Of a stretch of 64,000 nucleotides of DNA, positions 37,325 to 49,665 are shown one piece after another. The notes below the pieces were generated by a model. That model ran no database searches. It saw nothing but the letters and a program-made list of their open reading frames with translations, and was not told the origin of the DNA. The stretch spans positions 1,178,001 through 1,242,000 of the forward strand of contig BSBM01000252.1 of the NCBI GenBank assembly GCA_027924585.1, written 5' to 3'. The translations under genes and the position numbers were made by a program. Each line of letters opens with the position of its first letter. Position 1 is the stretch's first letter. The stretch is from Larix kaempferi (Eukaryota > Streptophyta > Pinopsida > Pinales > Pinaceae).

Positions 37325-38760
37325 TGATCCAAAAATGACAGCATCTACTAACACATGAATTTGCATGTGAATTCTTAAACCAATTAACTTATAAAAAGGC
37401 TTCAAATAATAAGCTTATCAAAGGCTTAAAAATAAATGAAAGAATATAAATAAACAAATGATGCAAACCATAAGAATGTGTACACCGTATGATAACGAAG
37501 TTTGTCCATGATGGACTACGTCTCCGAGTCCAGCTCCAATGAGGACCGATCTTATTAGTCTTCAAAAATATTTGAACAGGTACAAAATGCCTTCATCCTT
37601 CAAGCTTGATTCGAAAAGAATACTTAGGCTTTCAATCAGAAAGCTTCTCACTCTCAAACTCTCCAAGAGTGGCTAAAAAGCCTCTTTACAAAAACAAGAA
37701 AACTTACAAAGCCTTTACAAAGGCATAATGGTCTCCTACCATTCTCTCTTCAAAAGCTTCAATATTTTCCTCCCTTCCATGGCCAAATTACATTGTTTAT
37801 ATAGCCCAAAGTTTCATAACTTATCCCCAAATTGAATGGGATTTACAAATATTCAATCCCACTTAAAATGAAATACAAATCCATTAAAAATTGAGAATAT
37901 ATATGCAAAAATATTTATAAAATACCTTTTTGTTTTAAAAACAATAAACAAATTAGAAATATAATATATATGGTTAAAAAATAAACTATATAATAGTTTG
38001 AATTCGTTTAAATTTAGGCCAAAGGGAGGCGCCCCCTTTTGGGGATTAAAATCCGATCCAAATCAAACTTAAAAGCATAATATTTCATATCCATTAACAT
38101 GTGGAGTGGTTGGCGCATTGGTTGAAAACGTGGGCATGTTGGGAGGAGGTAATGGGTTTAAACCCACAGATCTCTCCTATTGCGTTTTTTTTGGGCCGCC
38201 TATTCGATGGTGGATATAACATATGGGTACGAGGGCTTATCCCTCGATCCCGTTCCCTTTTAAAAACCAACTTCCATTCAACTTCAAATAGAAGTCAAGA
38301 ACTATATGGTTTTTTCAAAACCAACCTCCATTCAACTTCAAATAGGAGTCAAGAACTATATGGTTAAGAAACAATTGTGGAGATCATGGTTATGTGGACG
38401 GTGCAGAGACTTTGGCGGAGGATAGGTCGAGGGTTCAATCCTCCTCGACTCCAAAAGTTTTGGTAACCAAACCAACAAAGTGCCAACAGGGCTGCCACAT
38501 GGCAGGCCCTTATTGGTCCACATGGATACCAACCCTACCACTTGGACTGCCACATGAGATGACAACACAGCATCGTACTGCCAACTGGACTGCCACCTAA
38601 GCACTGTACTTACACCTAGACTACCACGTCAGCTCCATACATGCCATGTGTCACCCTTGTAGTGGTGCGATGTGGCACCTCTTTTTTCCCAACTTTACCT
38701 GTTTTGCTGAAAGTTCAGAACTCAATAACTTTCACATCCCGAATCTGTTTTGCACGAAAA
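37325..38760 (-). repeat. E3 LTR 2 (right end truncated)
   Basis: Starts TGATCCAAAAATGACAGC. Homology with LTR 3 ends near 38760, at the same join to gag as in LTR 1. It includes a private ~54-bp tandem duplication (CCAACTTCCATTCAACTTC at 38267, near-copy at 38321). Confidence 0.8.
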
Positions 38761-39455
38761 TTCTTTCAAATGACTGGATTCAGCTACGTGGTTGTCATCA
38801 TAAGTATTCTTCCCTTTAGATTCAATATGTGTGGCTTGAACACACACGTCATCCAGGTTAGTAGGATTAAACATAAGTATTGCATGACGCAAATAACTAT
38901 GTAATCCTGTGTCTTACTCTCCCACCAGATGAGTGCAGTGCCTCCAAGATGAAGAGTAGCCAACTGGATCTTTTCACTATCATCCTCAAGCTTCTCGATC
39001 TTGCAATACGCCTCAATCTGCCTAATCCAATCATCTAGATTTTCTAGGTTAAGTTCACCATTATATGTAGGCAAATCAATATCAAGTTTCAAATAAGGTA
39101 GATCAGACTTAGTCTTCTCAGGTTGTTTCTTTGAATTTGAAGAAGCAGTACTAGAGCTTTCAGAAGAGGAAGAAGAAGATGGAGAAGAAGGATCAAAATG
39201 GTCTCCTCCTTTTCCCAAAGTATTATCATATGCTTTCTCCTTCTTTGTTTTTTTCTTTTCCAATCTCTCTTGATAATCTGCAAACAATTTTTCTACCATG
39301 TTTGCCATCTGATAGAAAGCCTTGTAGAAAGCCTTCTCATCTTCTTCTCGGTAGTCTTCATCTGCCATTTTCTTTCTTTGATGTGCACATCCAATCTCTA
39401 GATCAAAAGGCATAAGCTCTCCTTCACCTACTTTAAGCTTGCCTCTACTAATCAT
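38761..39455 (-). pseudogene. E3 gag, unit 2 (internally deleted)
   Basis: Open from MISRGKLKVGEGE (39455) through MADEDYREEDEKAF and WIRQIEAYCKIEKLEDDS to LGGTALIWWESKTQ. Relative to unit 1, about 240 bp (equivalent to roughly 36492-36730) are missing. The frame is shifted afterwards (DYIVICVMQ...). Otherwise it is more intact than unit 1. It runs into truncated LTR 2. Confidence 0.8.
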
Positions 39456-39483
39456 TCACAATTTGCAATTCCTTGGTTAGCCT

Positions 39484-39495
39484 GCTCTGATACCA
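39484..39495 (-). other. E3 PBS, unit 2 (tRNA-iMet)
   Basis: TGGTATCAGAGC on the minus strand, four bases from LTR 3 (start 39500). Confidence 0.9.
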
Positions 39496-39678
39496 AACAT
39501 GATCCCAAAATGTTAGGATCTACTAACACTTGAATTTGTATGTGAATTCTTAAACCAGTTAACTTATAAAAAGGATTCAAATAATAAGCTTATCAAAGGC
39601 TTAAAAATAAATGAAAGAATATAAATAAACAGATGATACAAACCATAAGAATGTGTACATCGTATGATAATGGAGTTC

Positions 39679-40617
39679 TGTTACACAGAAATCTTCCACC
39701 CTGTGAGCATTGGCATTCTTTGGCCTGTAGGATCCATTTCAGTGACTCATATCCATTTTCATCCTTCAGTGATACCAGTTTATCCTATTTTTTTTTCCTA
39801 CCCGCATGTTGCATCCCTATAGCATGCGTACCCACGAGTTGCATCCCTATAGCCCGCGGGTATCAAGTAAAATGGTAAAAACCACTATTTTATTACTTTT
39901 TACTCCCAAAAAGCGGTCATTGGGTGACCTTTGGCTCTCCATCTTCCCAAGTAACGTCTCGATGAGTCCTTTCACCTACCTTTGAGAGGACTATATATTG
40001 AGCACATATGGCTTATGGACGGGAGGAAGAAGAGAATAGTAAAGGCACTCTAGTGGATTTTTGCCCTATCTTGAGTCTGCACTCATTGATCCTTGCAGTC
40101 GTGAACCAGTTATGTTCACCTTCCAAACTCCTTGCTAGTTTGAGTTTGCCTTTCATGGAGGATTGAAGTGGTGGAGGCACAAGTGGATTGATCTAGATCT
40201 TGGCTCAGATTGGTTGCCGGCAAGAGGTCGTATCACTTTGTACTTCTTCTTGTTCATTAATAGAAACTCATATTCTCGTCCATTCATGGTGTGAATGTCA
40301 TTTATTATACATTGGGTTACATTTTCTTATGATATTATGGACCATTGTTATTGATAATGTTAATGTCATTTATATATCACATGTACTTGTTAGATATTGG
40401 TTGTCAAGACTAATTTGCAGATTACAAGTGCTTGGATGTGCGCGGATTGAAAGGTCCAATGGGGATCTACATCAAACGTTGGATCGAGGTTGGTTACATT
40501 TCTCCATTGTTTTAACATTGTCATTTATAATAGCATTGTTTTGAGAATTGAGTAGATTTCTGGCAGTCATCTATCTATTGTGGTATTCCCAAGCCATAGT
40601 GAGTTTTCTCCAATACA
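39679..40617 (+). repeat. E2 5' LTR
   Basis: 939 bp. A TATA-like CTATATATT at 39991-39999 is conserved in the other LTR (about 53587-53595). A short repeat with GTTGCATCCCTATAGC appears twice (about 39807 and 39838), next to CCCGCGGGTATC. Confidence 0.95.
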
Positions 40618-40621
40618 AAAA

Positions 40622-40639
40622 TGGCGACTCCGTTGGGGA
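40622..40639 (+). other. E2 primer-binding site (tRNA-Arg)
   Basis: TGGCGACTCCGTTGGGGA, four bases after the LTR. It matches the complement of a plant tRNA-Arg 3' end (TGGCGACTCCACTGGGGA) at 16 of 18 positions. tRNA-Arg primers are known in Ogre/Tat elements. Confidence 0.8.
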
Positions 40640-42295
40640 AAACATCCATGTTTGGGAAAAAATTTGAGCATTAGTCCATATTTAGAGTTGTTGTTTATCG
40701 AAGCTCTATGTCATTGATTGGCCGTTAAGATACACTGTAGAAAAATTGCTTTTTTTTTCTGAGCCTCTGGACTCTTTATTTGACCATTTGCTTTTCCTCA
40801 CCCGCGGGCTAGCTTAGTTCTGCCCACGTATACCCGCCTTTGTTTACACTACTGCTCGCAGGTACCCGCAGGTATTCCTTCGACAGTAGCGTGTAACTCC
40901 GGCTTTTGTTGGTTTATGGCTATTGGTTGTTGCTGGGTGAGTTTGGTTGATTCCTGAGTCTTTGTTGGCCTCTTTCTTGACTATTTCATGCCTTGGTTGT
41001 GACCAGATCTCTTCGTTTCTCTTGGTTGAGCCTTCTTGGTTTACTACCAATCTTTGGTTTTAACCTCTTGGTTTCTTCCTTTTGAGCTCTTTCTTTTGGT
41101 TGAGTCTTGCTGTTTAGGATCTGCTGGGTTGTCTTAGTGATCTTCTCGGCACTTCAGTGACTGAATAGTAGGATTTTGCTTGCATTTTTTCATTCCATAT
41201 ATATTGAAAAAATACAAAAATATTCATTAGTTTTTTGCATTTTCCTTTCTGTTTATAAGAGAAAATACAAAAATATTTTATTTCCATGTACTGCATTTTG
41301 CATTCAGTGCTTGTTGCCTTCATTTTAGGTTCTGCTTGTGCATTGAAAAGATAAAAGTTTGCATATTTATTTCGGAATTGTTGGTTGATTTTGCATATTA
41401 GTGACATTGTTTTATTGGATAGATGAGTCTAGGATTGGATGATGTTGCATACTATTAAGTCTAAACATCACTAGTTTCACGACCATATCCCTTGAGTAAT
41501 CACAGCCACTAAAATTAACGCTTAATCATAAAATTGATTAGACTTATTTTATTTATAGGGTACACCAACTAGCATAGGTTTAGAGTCTTGGAATAGATCA
41601 TTGTGAGTTAACAATCCAAGACTACTGATCGAAACATTAGGTGTTTGACCAGGGAGTGGAGGAATCCATGGTATAGATCGGTGTTCTCAAGAAATCTCTA
41701 CTCAAATCAGAGTTAAGCACGAGGTCACGGGAGGTTGGTTGAGGAGATATCCCTCTGATACCGGCTGAATGTGGGAGATATATCCAGGATTTGTTCGTAT
41801 CTGGGGGTACCGGAGGTTTGGCCTCTTGTGCTTCGGGCTTAGCTACCCTGCCCATACGACGGGTCCCACCTGCGACTGTCCCCCTGAGCATTGGTTATAT
41901 TGCGGTAGACATAGTTGCCTCACCTAGGTACCGCACAGGGTACTTGCAGTGGTTATGCTATTTGTGTCCTGAGTCAGATAGGGATTGGACAGCACAGTTG
42001 TGTTCGTGCAGTGGACTTGACCCTGTCGACACAGTGAAGCCTGGGTGTCTCTATAACTGATTCTATTACCTCCGGCTATAGTTTGGGATTCTCAAGCCTC
42101 TCCTAGGCGAGACATACCAGATCTAGTGTCGGTAGCTCATTTAGCCACTCTGTCTGTCTACTCTTGGTTGTAGATTCTCTAGGTGTGTGCTTTTGATTTA
42201 CTGTTTTTTGATCGATAGTTTGCCTTTAGGAGACGCTGTGTCTCTCTCCGGAGAGAACGTGGCGCAGAGCCCTACTCTCCGCCGGGTCCCATCGT
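40640..42295 (+). other. E2 5' leader, no gene seen
   Basis: About 1.65 kb between PBS and gag. Small frames only. It contains a cluster of CCCGCGGGCTA / TACCCGC motifs at about 40800-40870 that recur elsewhere in E2. Confidence 0.6.
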
Positions 42296-45055
42296 TTGGC
42301 TGGTTTAAAGCCAACTTTGGTTACACAACGCATTACTAGAGGACGCCGGAGGGATCCCTCTGAGTCTTCAGATTCATACATGACTTATGTTGAGGACTAC
42401 ATGGCTGCACATCCCGATATCGGACAAGACCTTTCTACTCCTTCAGGTAGAGTTGAACATACTTCCGATCCCCAGACTCCTCGTGAGGATTGGGGAGGTG
42501 ATCCACCTGCGACTCAACCTAGTTCTATTTGGCCTAATCCACTTGACCGGGATCCGTTTGATCCTTCGAATCCAGATAATTATCTTTACGAGATGCCCGA
42601 CTTACCCGAGGAGGAAGAACAGGACGAGCCTTTCGTTCCTTCGTTTCCACGTGATTCTAGATATAGGAGGCCTGAGAATCATGATGATTCCAGCCTTATG
42701 GTCAACCCCACTACACTCTCTTTTGGTATGCCTAGTCACAATACTGTCGAACCTTCCACTATGGTTGGTACTCATGCTGGCACTAGTCAAAGTGTTAGCC
42801 ATACTATACCCACTGGGGGCACTACCCTAGCTGGGGGCACTACGTTGTCCACCCACTCACATAGTATGGGGACTGGTCAGATTCCTAACCATGCTAATGT
42901 TGGAACGCGACCACCTCCAAGGAATACCCAACCTAGTCGGAATGTTGTCCGAAACACGACTCGCCATCCACCACCTAATACACATGTCGCTACTCGTCAA
43001 CCCAGGACTACTTTTGCACATGATACCATTCCTCCCAACCATGGGGGTGGACACATACTGCATAATTTTGCATCCACTGTCGCCGCTAGTAATAGTAATG
43101 TAGGGGGTGGGAATATTTCATATCCACATGGGCATCACACCACCAACCCTGCTACTGGTCACACCCATATTGGACCTAGGAATACTTCTCATGCTTATGG
43201 TCATCACACGACTGCTCAAGCTAATCCTAATATTGGGGGTGGGAACATACCATACCATTACGGTCAATACAACATGGTTCCCACTATGAATAGTACATAC
43301 ATGCCCCATACCCATGGTGGAAACCCTTACTACAACACAGTCGGTGCTGGCCACCAGTATCACCCACCACCCCAATATGGTGCTCAAAACGTGCATATAC
43401 CTGCTTACTCTCAAATGGGTCAGGAAGGGGGAGGTTATTCATCTTATGGCAATGGGAAAGCTTATGGGCCGTCAAGTCCTCATTATCAGCAGTTCAATCC
43501 TCATGGTCAAGCTTTGGGTCCATCGTATAACATAGTTCCATTCAACCAACCTTTTATGGGAGCTTATAATCAAACTTTCCAGCCTCATCTCCCATTCCTT
43601 GCACGCTTGAATCTCCCGGATCTTTCGAAGCTCATGAATGATCCGATGTGTCACGACCCTACTTGGCCCCCGGTCCCTACCAATCTCCCTTCGGACATTC
43701 CAAAGTTTGAGGGGAAAGGTGGTGAGGACCCGGGAGATCATGTCACGACATTTCACCTTTGGTGCTCCTCCAACTCTTTGAATCATGATTCCATCTAATT
43801 ACGACTCAACGCACCCTCACAGGGGGCAGCCGCGAAGTGGTATGTGGAGTTGCCCGGAAACACCTATAGGGGATTCAATGAGATTGCTTTGGTTTTCTTA
43901 GACCATTTCCAGTTTCCGGTTCGTTATGATACTGGTACTGAGTTGTTGTCCACCTTCCGTCAGAATAAGGCCACACATATTTCTGACCACGTTCAAGAGT
44001 GGCGTCGGCGGAAGAGATTAGTGAAAGCCAACATTCCTCCAAAGTTCCTGTTGGAATGGTTCCTTAAGTCTTTACTTCCATATATTGCTAAGGATGTTTC
44101 GATGTCCGGCATTATGACTGAGGAACAAGCTATCTTGAAAGTCCAGCAGTTAGATCTTCTTTATTCTCAGTCTGGCATTTTGTATGACATTATTCCTGAC
44201 GCACCGAGAACAAGACATGAGCCCACGTCAGTTCTTGGACCACATGCCGATGGCATCGTTAGGTCTGCATGCACTCGCCCTGTAGACTTGGTAGCTAATC
44301 AAATGCAAAATTTGCCGCTAATCCAGTATGCTCCCAGACAGGTTCACACCTTGTCCACTTCCACTCCATCGTCTGATGTACACAATGTGCAATCAACGAA
44401 ACCGTCGGGTAACCAGCAGCCTGGTGGTAAGAAAAAGGGGAGAAATAATCATAGGGGTGGAAACAATGGAAGTAACAACAATAGCAATCATAATACTCCT
44501 CGTAAATAGAATTCCAACCCTCCTCGGGAAGACGGTAATGCTGGCGAGGATCGTAAACCTAGGCGTAAGGTGAAATTCCCTTGCAAGCTTTGTGGGGAGG
44601 ATCATCTTACTCACTTATGTCCTTGTATTGAAGAAGCATCGAAGCATTTGGCACAAAGCCCAGCTGTGCTGAAGGATCCCCTACCTCATCACCAGAACAT
44701 GGCTTTGCATGCTCCCACCACTGGTTATGGTACTAATGAAACGACAACGTCTTCTTCCAATACTAATGGTTATGGATGTGTGAATATGGTTCAGTCAGAG
44801 GTTTCTGTTGCTACTCGTCAACGTGATTATGGTGCACCACAACCAAATTTGGGGAATGAGCCTCCCCCTCCTCCTGATAATTCCTTGCATATGGAGAAGC
44901 CTTCTATTATGCCGCGGATACCGAAAGGTGTTCTCAAGCGCTCCACGCATAATCCTAATGCTCGAGCCGCCCAAAACTACTCCATCGTAGAAGATTTGGG
45001 CCAAACTCCGTGTGCCATGTCGGCTCTTGAAGTTTTGAAAGCTTGTCCTTCTTAG
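42296..45055 (+). pseudogene. gag: E2 gag (nonsense codons at 43796, 44507, 45053)
   Basis: The open frame starts before 42296; the first in-frame ATG is 42380 (MTYVEDYMAAHPD). A long H/N/G/T-rich, low-complexity N-terminal half is followed by the capsid-type domain: FEGKGGEDPGDHVTTFHLW, then after a TAA (43796) GAAAKWYVELPGNTYRGF and HVQEWRRRKRLVKANIP. After a TAG (44507) there is one zinc knuckle, CKLCGEDHLTHLC (CX2CX3HX4C). A TAG at 45053 ends this part. Everything stays in one frame. At about 43810 a local shift and compensating base seem to alter a few residues. Confidence 0.85.
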
Positions 45056-46030
45056 AAGCATGCCCTTTTGAGTGCGTTAGGAGTTCAGGATGGGGGAATT
45101 CCTAGTGTTATCAAGTTCGATACTACTGATGTCCAACCTCACTTGCCTTACCACGTGGCTTTCCAAATCCAGGTGGTTTGCCTTAAGAGCTTCGTCAAAC
45201 GTACTATGGTTGATGAAGGTGCTTCCACGTCAGTAATGTCATTAACTTGTTGGAAAGCTCTTGGCTCTCCTCCTCTACTCACGTCTAGAACTACTCTCAC
45301 TGCATTCGATGGTAGATCTTTTACACCGCATGGAATTATCCCTTCCCTTGTTGTCTCCTTGGGAGGTAAGTTCGTGCCTATTGAAGTCGAAGTGGTTGAT
45401 GCGCCCATCGACTACAACCTTTTACGAGGTCGGAACTGGATGTACACTATGAAGGCTGTCGCGTCTACTGTATTTCGAGTTATTTTCTTTCCCCATGAAG
45501 GCAAGATTGTGACGATCGATCAGCTGGATTATGTTGGCACTCCTTCCACATCATCCACGGGATCAGTAGTCCTGCAAGTTTCTGATTCTCAGTCGGCAAC
45601 TGGGAACATAGGTGTTGGAATGTACCCTTCGTTGATGGGAACTTTTAACCATTCCGCACCTGTGAATTTTATTGGAACCATTTCCGACAGTGTGCCTCCT
45701 CCTTCGAATAGTATGCCATTCCGGACTTCCTATTGTGGTGATCCATGGATTTTTCCATCCGCGGATTCTATGTCTGGAGACATTGCGCACGTCGGGATAT
45801 CTATGCCTTTATCTGTAGCGGAGCTCACTTATGATCACATCCAACAAACCACCACAGATCTGGATATCTCTTCTTCCCAGAAAGTTGAAGAAGATCCCGT
45901 TACGCTGCCAGTTTGGGCAGCCAACTCATCTTGCTCTCACGATTGCCTCAATGATACTTTTCCATCAAATGAAGCTATCCTCGAAGCCATGTGTGGTAGT
46001 GAGAGGCCTTGGGAAGATATGCACCATTGA
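45056..46030 (+). pseudogene. E2 protease region
   Basis: Same frame as gag. The retropepsin segment is MVDEGASTSVMSLTCWKALG with catalytic Asp in D-E-G-A, not the usual D-S/T-G-A, followed by LLRGRNWMY near the C-terminal end of the domain. The stretch after it is a linker to RT. The terminating TGA at 46028 falls where an Arg codon (CGA) would fit, and the frame continues. Confidence 0.75.
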
Positions 46031-47761
46031 TCTTATTTCCTTCCCATCTTTGAACTCATTGAGCAGGAGGAGTTTAGGATGGCTCTAGCTGAGATGGTTG
46101 TTCACCCTGTGGCTTTTTTGCAGTCGCATGATGTTTTCTTGGAGGGGAATATGTCCAATATTTCCCCAACCACTTCGATCAACATCTCCCGCACTCCCAG
46201 AAAGATTGAGAATGTTTACGTCGGTGCCGATTGCACTCCCGAGGAGATTTCTATTTACACTGATTTGTTTACTGAACTCCGAGAAGCTTTCACCTGTTCA
46301 TATGAGGAGATGCCAGGAATAGACCCCCGCATTGTTGAACACGAGATTAAAACGTATCCTGATGCTAAATCGGTTCGACAACGCTTATGTGTTGTGAACC
46401 CTAGGAAGGCAGCTGCTATTAAGGCAGACGTGGAGAAATTGCTCAAAGCTGGTTTCATCTACCCCGTTCCCCTTACCGAATGGGTGTCAAACCCTGTTCC
46501 TGTGGATAAGAAGCAGGGAACGATCCATGTGTGCATTGATTTCAGAGATTTGAACAATGCATGTCTGAAAGACAACTTCCCCACGCCATTCATTGATCAA
46601 ATATTAGATGCTTGTGTGGGAAGTGAGATTTTTTCATTCATGGACAGATTCTCGGGTTATAATCAGATTCAAATCAAACCCGCGGGCCAACATAAAACGG
46701 TATTTATTTGTCCATGGGGAACTTTTGCATACCGGAAAATTCCCTTCGGCCTCAAGAACGCCAGAGCTACTTTTCAGCGAGCCATGACCTATGCCTTTCA
46801 CGATCTTAAGAAGATTATGGAAGTTTTCTTGGATGATCTTGTTGGCCATTCTCGCAAGAGAGTGGACCACCCCAAGCACCTCCATATGATTCTCGAATGA
46901 TGTATCCACTACAAAATTCGATTGAATCCAAACAAATGCATCTTCGCTATTAGGACTGGTCGCCTTCTAGGATTCATAGTTTCGAAAGAGGGTATTAGAG
47001 TCGATCCTCTCAAAGTTGAGGAAATACTTCAGTTGCCTCCTCCATGTAATCTGTTTCAACTTCAGAGCCTCCAAGGGAGAGTTACTTTTCTGCGTCGGTT
47101 TATAGCTAACTATGCTACTATTACTAAAGGTTTCGCACGCCTATTGAAGAAAGACACACCTTTTATCTAGGATGAGTGAGCCCAGCAGTCTTTCGACACC
47201 CTTAAGAAAGCTTTGGTATCGGCCCCTATGCTTAGTCCACCGGACTTTACACGAGATTTCATTCTTTATGTGGCTGCGTCTCAAGAGACTATTGGCATGG
47301 TCTTGGTTCAGGTAGATGATGCGCTCGTCGAGCATGTTATCTATGATCTTAGTCAAAATTTAGTAGACGCTGAACTAAGGTACACCCACGTAGAAAAGTT
47401 TGCACTTGCGACTGTTCACGCAGTCCAGCGGTTACGGCATTACATTTTGCTTCGAACAACCACTGTTGTAGCTCATATCAATCCGTTTCAGTTCATGCTA
47501 TCACGACGCCTTATCGGGGGTAAGTATAATAAATGGATTGTGATCCTTCAAGAATTTGATCTCGAGTTTGCTTCTGCAAAATCGGTGAAATCATTGGTGT
47601 TCCCTGAGCTTATGTCGTACCTTCCACAGCTTGATGAGGATGTCATTCATGAAGATTCCTTTGTGGATGAACACTTATTTCTTATCTCGACCGAGGACCC
47701 TTGGTATGGGGATGTCATTAGATATCTCCAAACTTTGAAGTTTCCTCCGCATTATTCATGA
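46031..47761 (+). pseudogene. E2 reverse transcriptase and degenerate Ty3-type RNase H
   Basis: Same frame. RT has CIDFRDLNNACLKDNFPTPF, FMDRFSGYNQI, PFGLKNARATFQRAM and VFLDDLVGHS (both Asp of the YXDD box kept as FLDD). A TGA at 46898 follows. The thumb/connection continues with LNPNKCIFAI and GRLLGFIVSKEGI. Stops at 47168 and 47177 precede the Ty3-type RNase H. This RNase H reads FILYVAASQETIGMVL, so the first catalytic Asp is Ala, and VVAHINPFQ replaces the TDH block. This matches Tat elements, where the old RNase H is inactive and a second aRNase H takes over. Confidence 0.88.
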
Positions 47762-48946
47762 GACGAGCGACGACGTGTCAGACATCACGCTAAAGATTAT
47801 ATTATCATCAATGACACTTTGTATCGTCGAGGAAAGGATTCTATTCTCCGTCGTTGCTTGACTCACGAATAAGTGGAACGGGTACTTAATGATTGCCATG
47901 CGGGGGCGTTTGGCGGTCACTTATCTGGGCTTGCTACAACCCAACGTATTATGCGAGCGGGTTATTTTTGGCCTACTATCTTTAAAGATTGTATTAACGC
48001 TATGAAGATATGTCACCCTTGCCAGGTGTTTTCTCAGAACATACACTCGCATCCAGCACCCCTCCATCTGGTCGTCACTGTCGGTCCCTTCACTAAGTGG
48101 GGGGTAGATTTCATGGATTGCAAACCAGCTTCGGCTGGGGGGCATCAACATATTATTGTGGCCGTGGATTATTTTTCCAAATGGGCTGAGGCCATGCCTA
48201 CCGTTAAAGCCGATGGTGCTACTGCAGCCCATTTCGTGTTCAACCAGATTATCACTCGATTCGGTATCCCGAAAGAGATTGTCACTGACCATGGCAATCA
48301 CTTTAAAAATAAGATGATGGAGGATTTGTCTCTCAAGCTTGGGTTTCGTTAGGAACACTCGTCTTCATACTATCCTCAAGCGAATGGTCAGGTTGAAGCA
48401 GTAAATAAGTCTTTGAAGACCATTCTCCAATGTACCATCCAACAAAGCAAGACCAATTGGCATATCATGTTATATCCTGCTTTGTGGGCATATCGAACCA
48501 CAGTTAAGACTGCCACCGGGTTCTCACCATTCTAGATAGTTCATGGTGTGGAGTCACTTTTACCGATTGAATGCGAGATCCCTTCGCTCAAGCTAGCCAT
48601 AGAGATCCTCCCTGATACGACGGAGATTGAGCAACATTTAGTACACCTCGAGCAACTTGACGAACACAGTCGAGATGCCGATGTGGCCATTGATGTTAAC
48701 AAGCGTCGTGTCAAGGTTCAATATGATAGGTCTGTCCGTCCCCGGCAATATGTTGAAGGTGACTTGGTACTCTTGTATGACCAAGCTAAAGAACCCCTGG
48801 GGCCAGGCAAGTTCAATCCCATGTGGCACGGTCCTTACATTGTGAGGCGTGTCCTTGAAAAAGGAGCTTATGAGTTAGAAGATTACGAGGGAGTTGTCTT
48901 GAAGGAGCCTAGAAATGGGATCTACCTCAAGCGGTATTACGCTTGA
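47762..48946 (+). pseudogene. E2 integrase (stops at 47759, 47870, 48350, 48533)
   Basis: Same frame. The zinc-binding part has HAGAFGGH and CHPC. The core has WGVDFMDC (first Asp), IVTDHGNHF (second Asp) and NGQVEAVNK (Glu), with a TAG between the last two. The C-terminal part carries GPGKFNPMWHGPYIV (GPY-type module) and ends YLKRYYA at 48943. No chromodomain. Catalytic residues are kept; only nonsense codons disable it. Confidence 0.88.
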
Positions 48947-49058
48947 ACCTTTGGTTTAGGATCATACTTTTGTACATTATTGTATAGTTTTTCTATACAT
49001 AGTGTAGGTTTCTTTTTTGGTTGTTGGGTCTACTGATTAGCCTCTGTTTGATTGACAG

Positions 49059-49487
49059 ATGTCAACGGGATTTCCTACGTTCTTAGGTTTCGCGGATGGT
49101 GCTAGCCGACATACGCAGCAGCTCGCTTCTGCTGCCTGGGTTATCTTTTCACCTGACCATCTAGTTGTGTCCTCAGGAGGTGCTTGTCTCGGTCCTACAT
49201 CTAACAATGTGGCTGAGTATAGTGTCGTTGTTGAGCTACTTCGGGATTCCATTTCACATGACATCCAGTATTTAGAAGTCCGCCTGGATTCACAACTAGT
49301 TGTGTCTCAGCTGAATGGGCAGTACCGTGTGCGAGACCCTACATTACTACGGATATTCCTTAAGGTACGACTCTTGGAGAGACATTTTGTTTCCATTACA
49401 TATATTCACATTCCGAGAAGTCATAATTATATATCTGATGCATACGCTAACTATGTATTAGATTGGCATTTGTCACATTCATCATGA
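49059..49487 (+). CDS. E2 aRNase H as a separate, intact ORF downstream of integrase
   Basis: 142 codons with no stop. All four catalytic residues are visible: FADGAS (Asp13), NNVAEYSVVVELL (Glu53), VRLDSQLVVSQLNGQY (Asp77) and HNYISDAYAN (Asp127). This is the archaeal/plant-type RNase H acquired by Tat elements. In many Tat elements it lies before integrase; here it is after it, in another frame, 112 bases from the pol stop. The ATG follows GATTGACAG with a T-rich stretch upstream, which could be a splice acceptor. It is the only intact ORF of E2. Confidence 0.85.
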   Translation: MSTGFPTFLGFADGASRHTQQLASAAWVIFSPDHLVVSSGGACLGPTSNNVAEYSVVVELLRDSISHDIQYLEVRLDSQLVVSQLNGQYRVRDPTLLRIFLKVRLLERHFVSITYIHIPRSHNYISDAYANYVLDWHLSHSS

Positions 49488-49665
49488 AGCACATAAATAC
49501 AAAGACATTCATACATTTGTACCATACACACATATAGTAGAACCGAGAACCAAAGTTGTATATATATATAAATATGTCCAAAAATGGTAGTATCATACAA
49601 GACTGGAGCTCGTAGCCCTCAAAAATATACATATCGATACAAAAAATGATGACACCCTGGGATAT

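Noticed and set aside
42387-43786. Long frames in other phases over E2 gag
   Set aside because: They overlap the low-complexity gag region and show no motifs.
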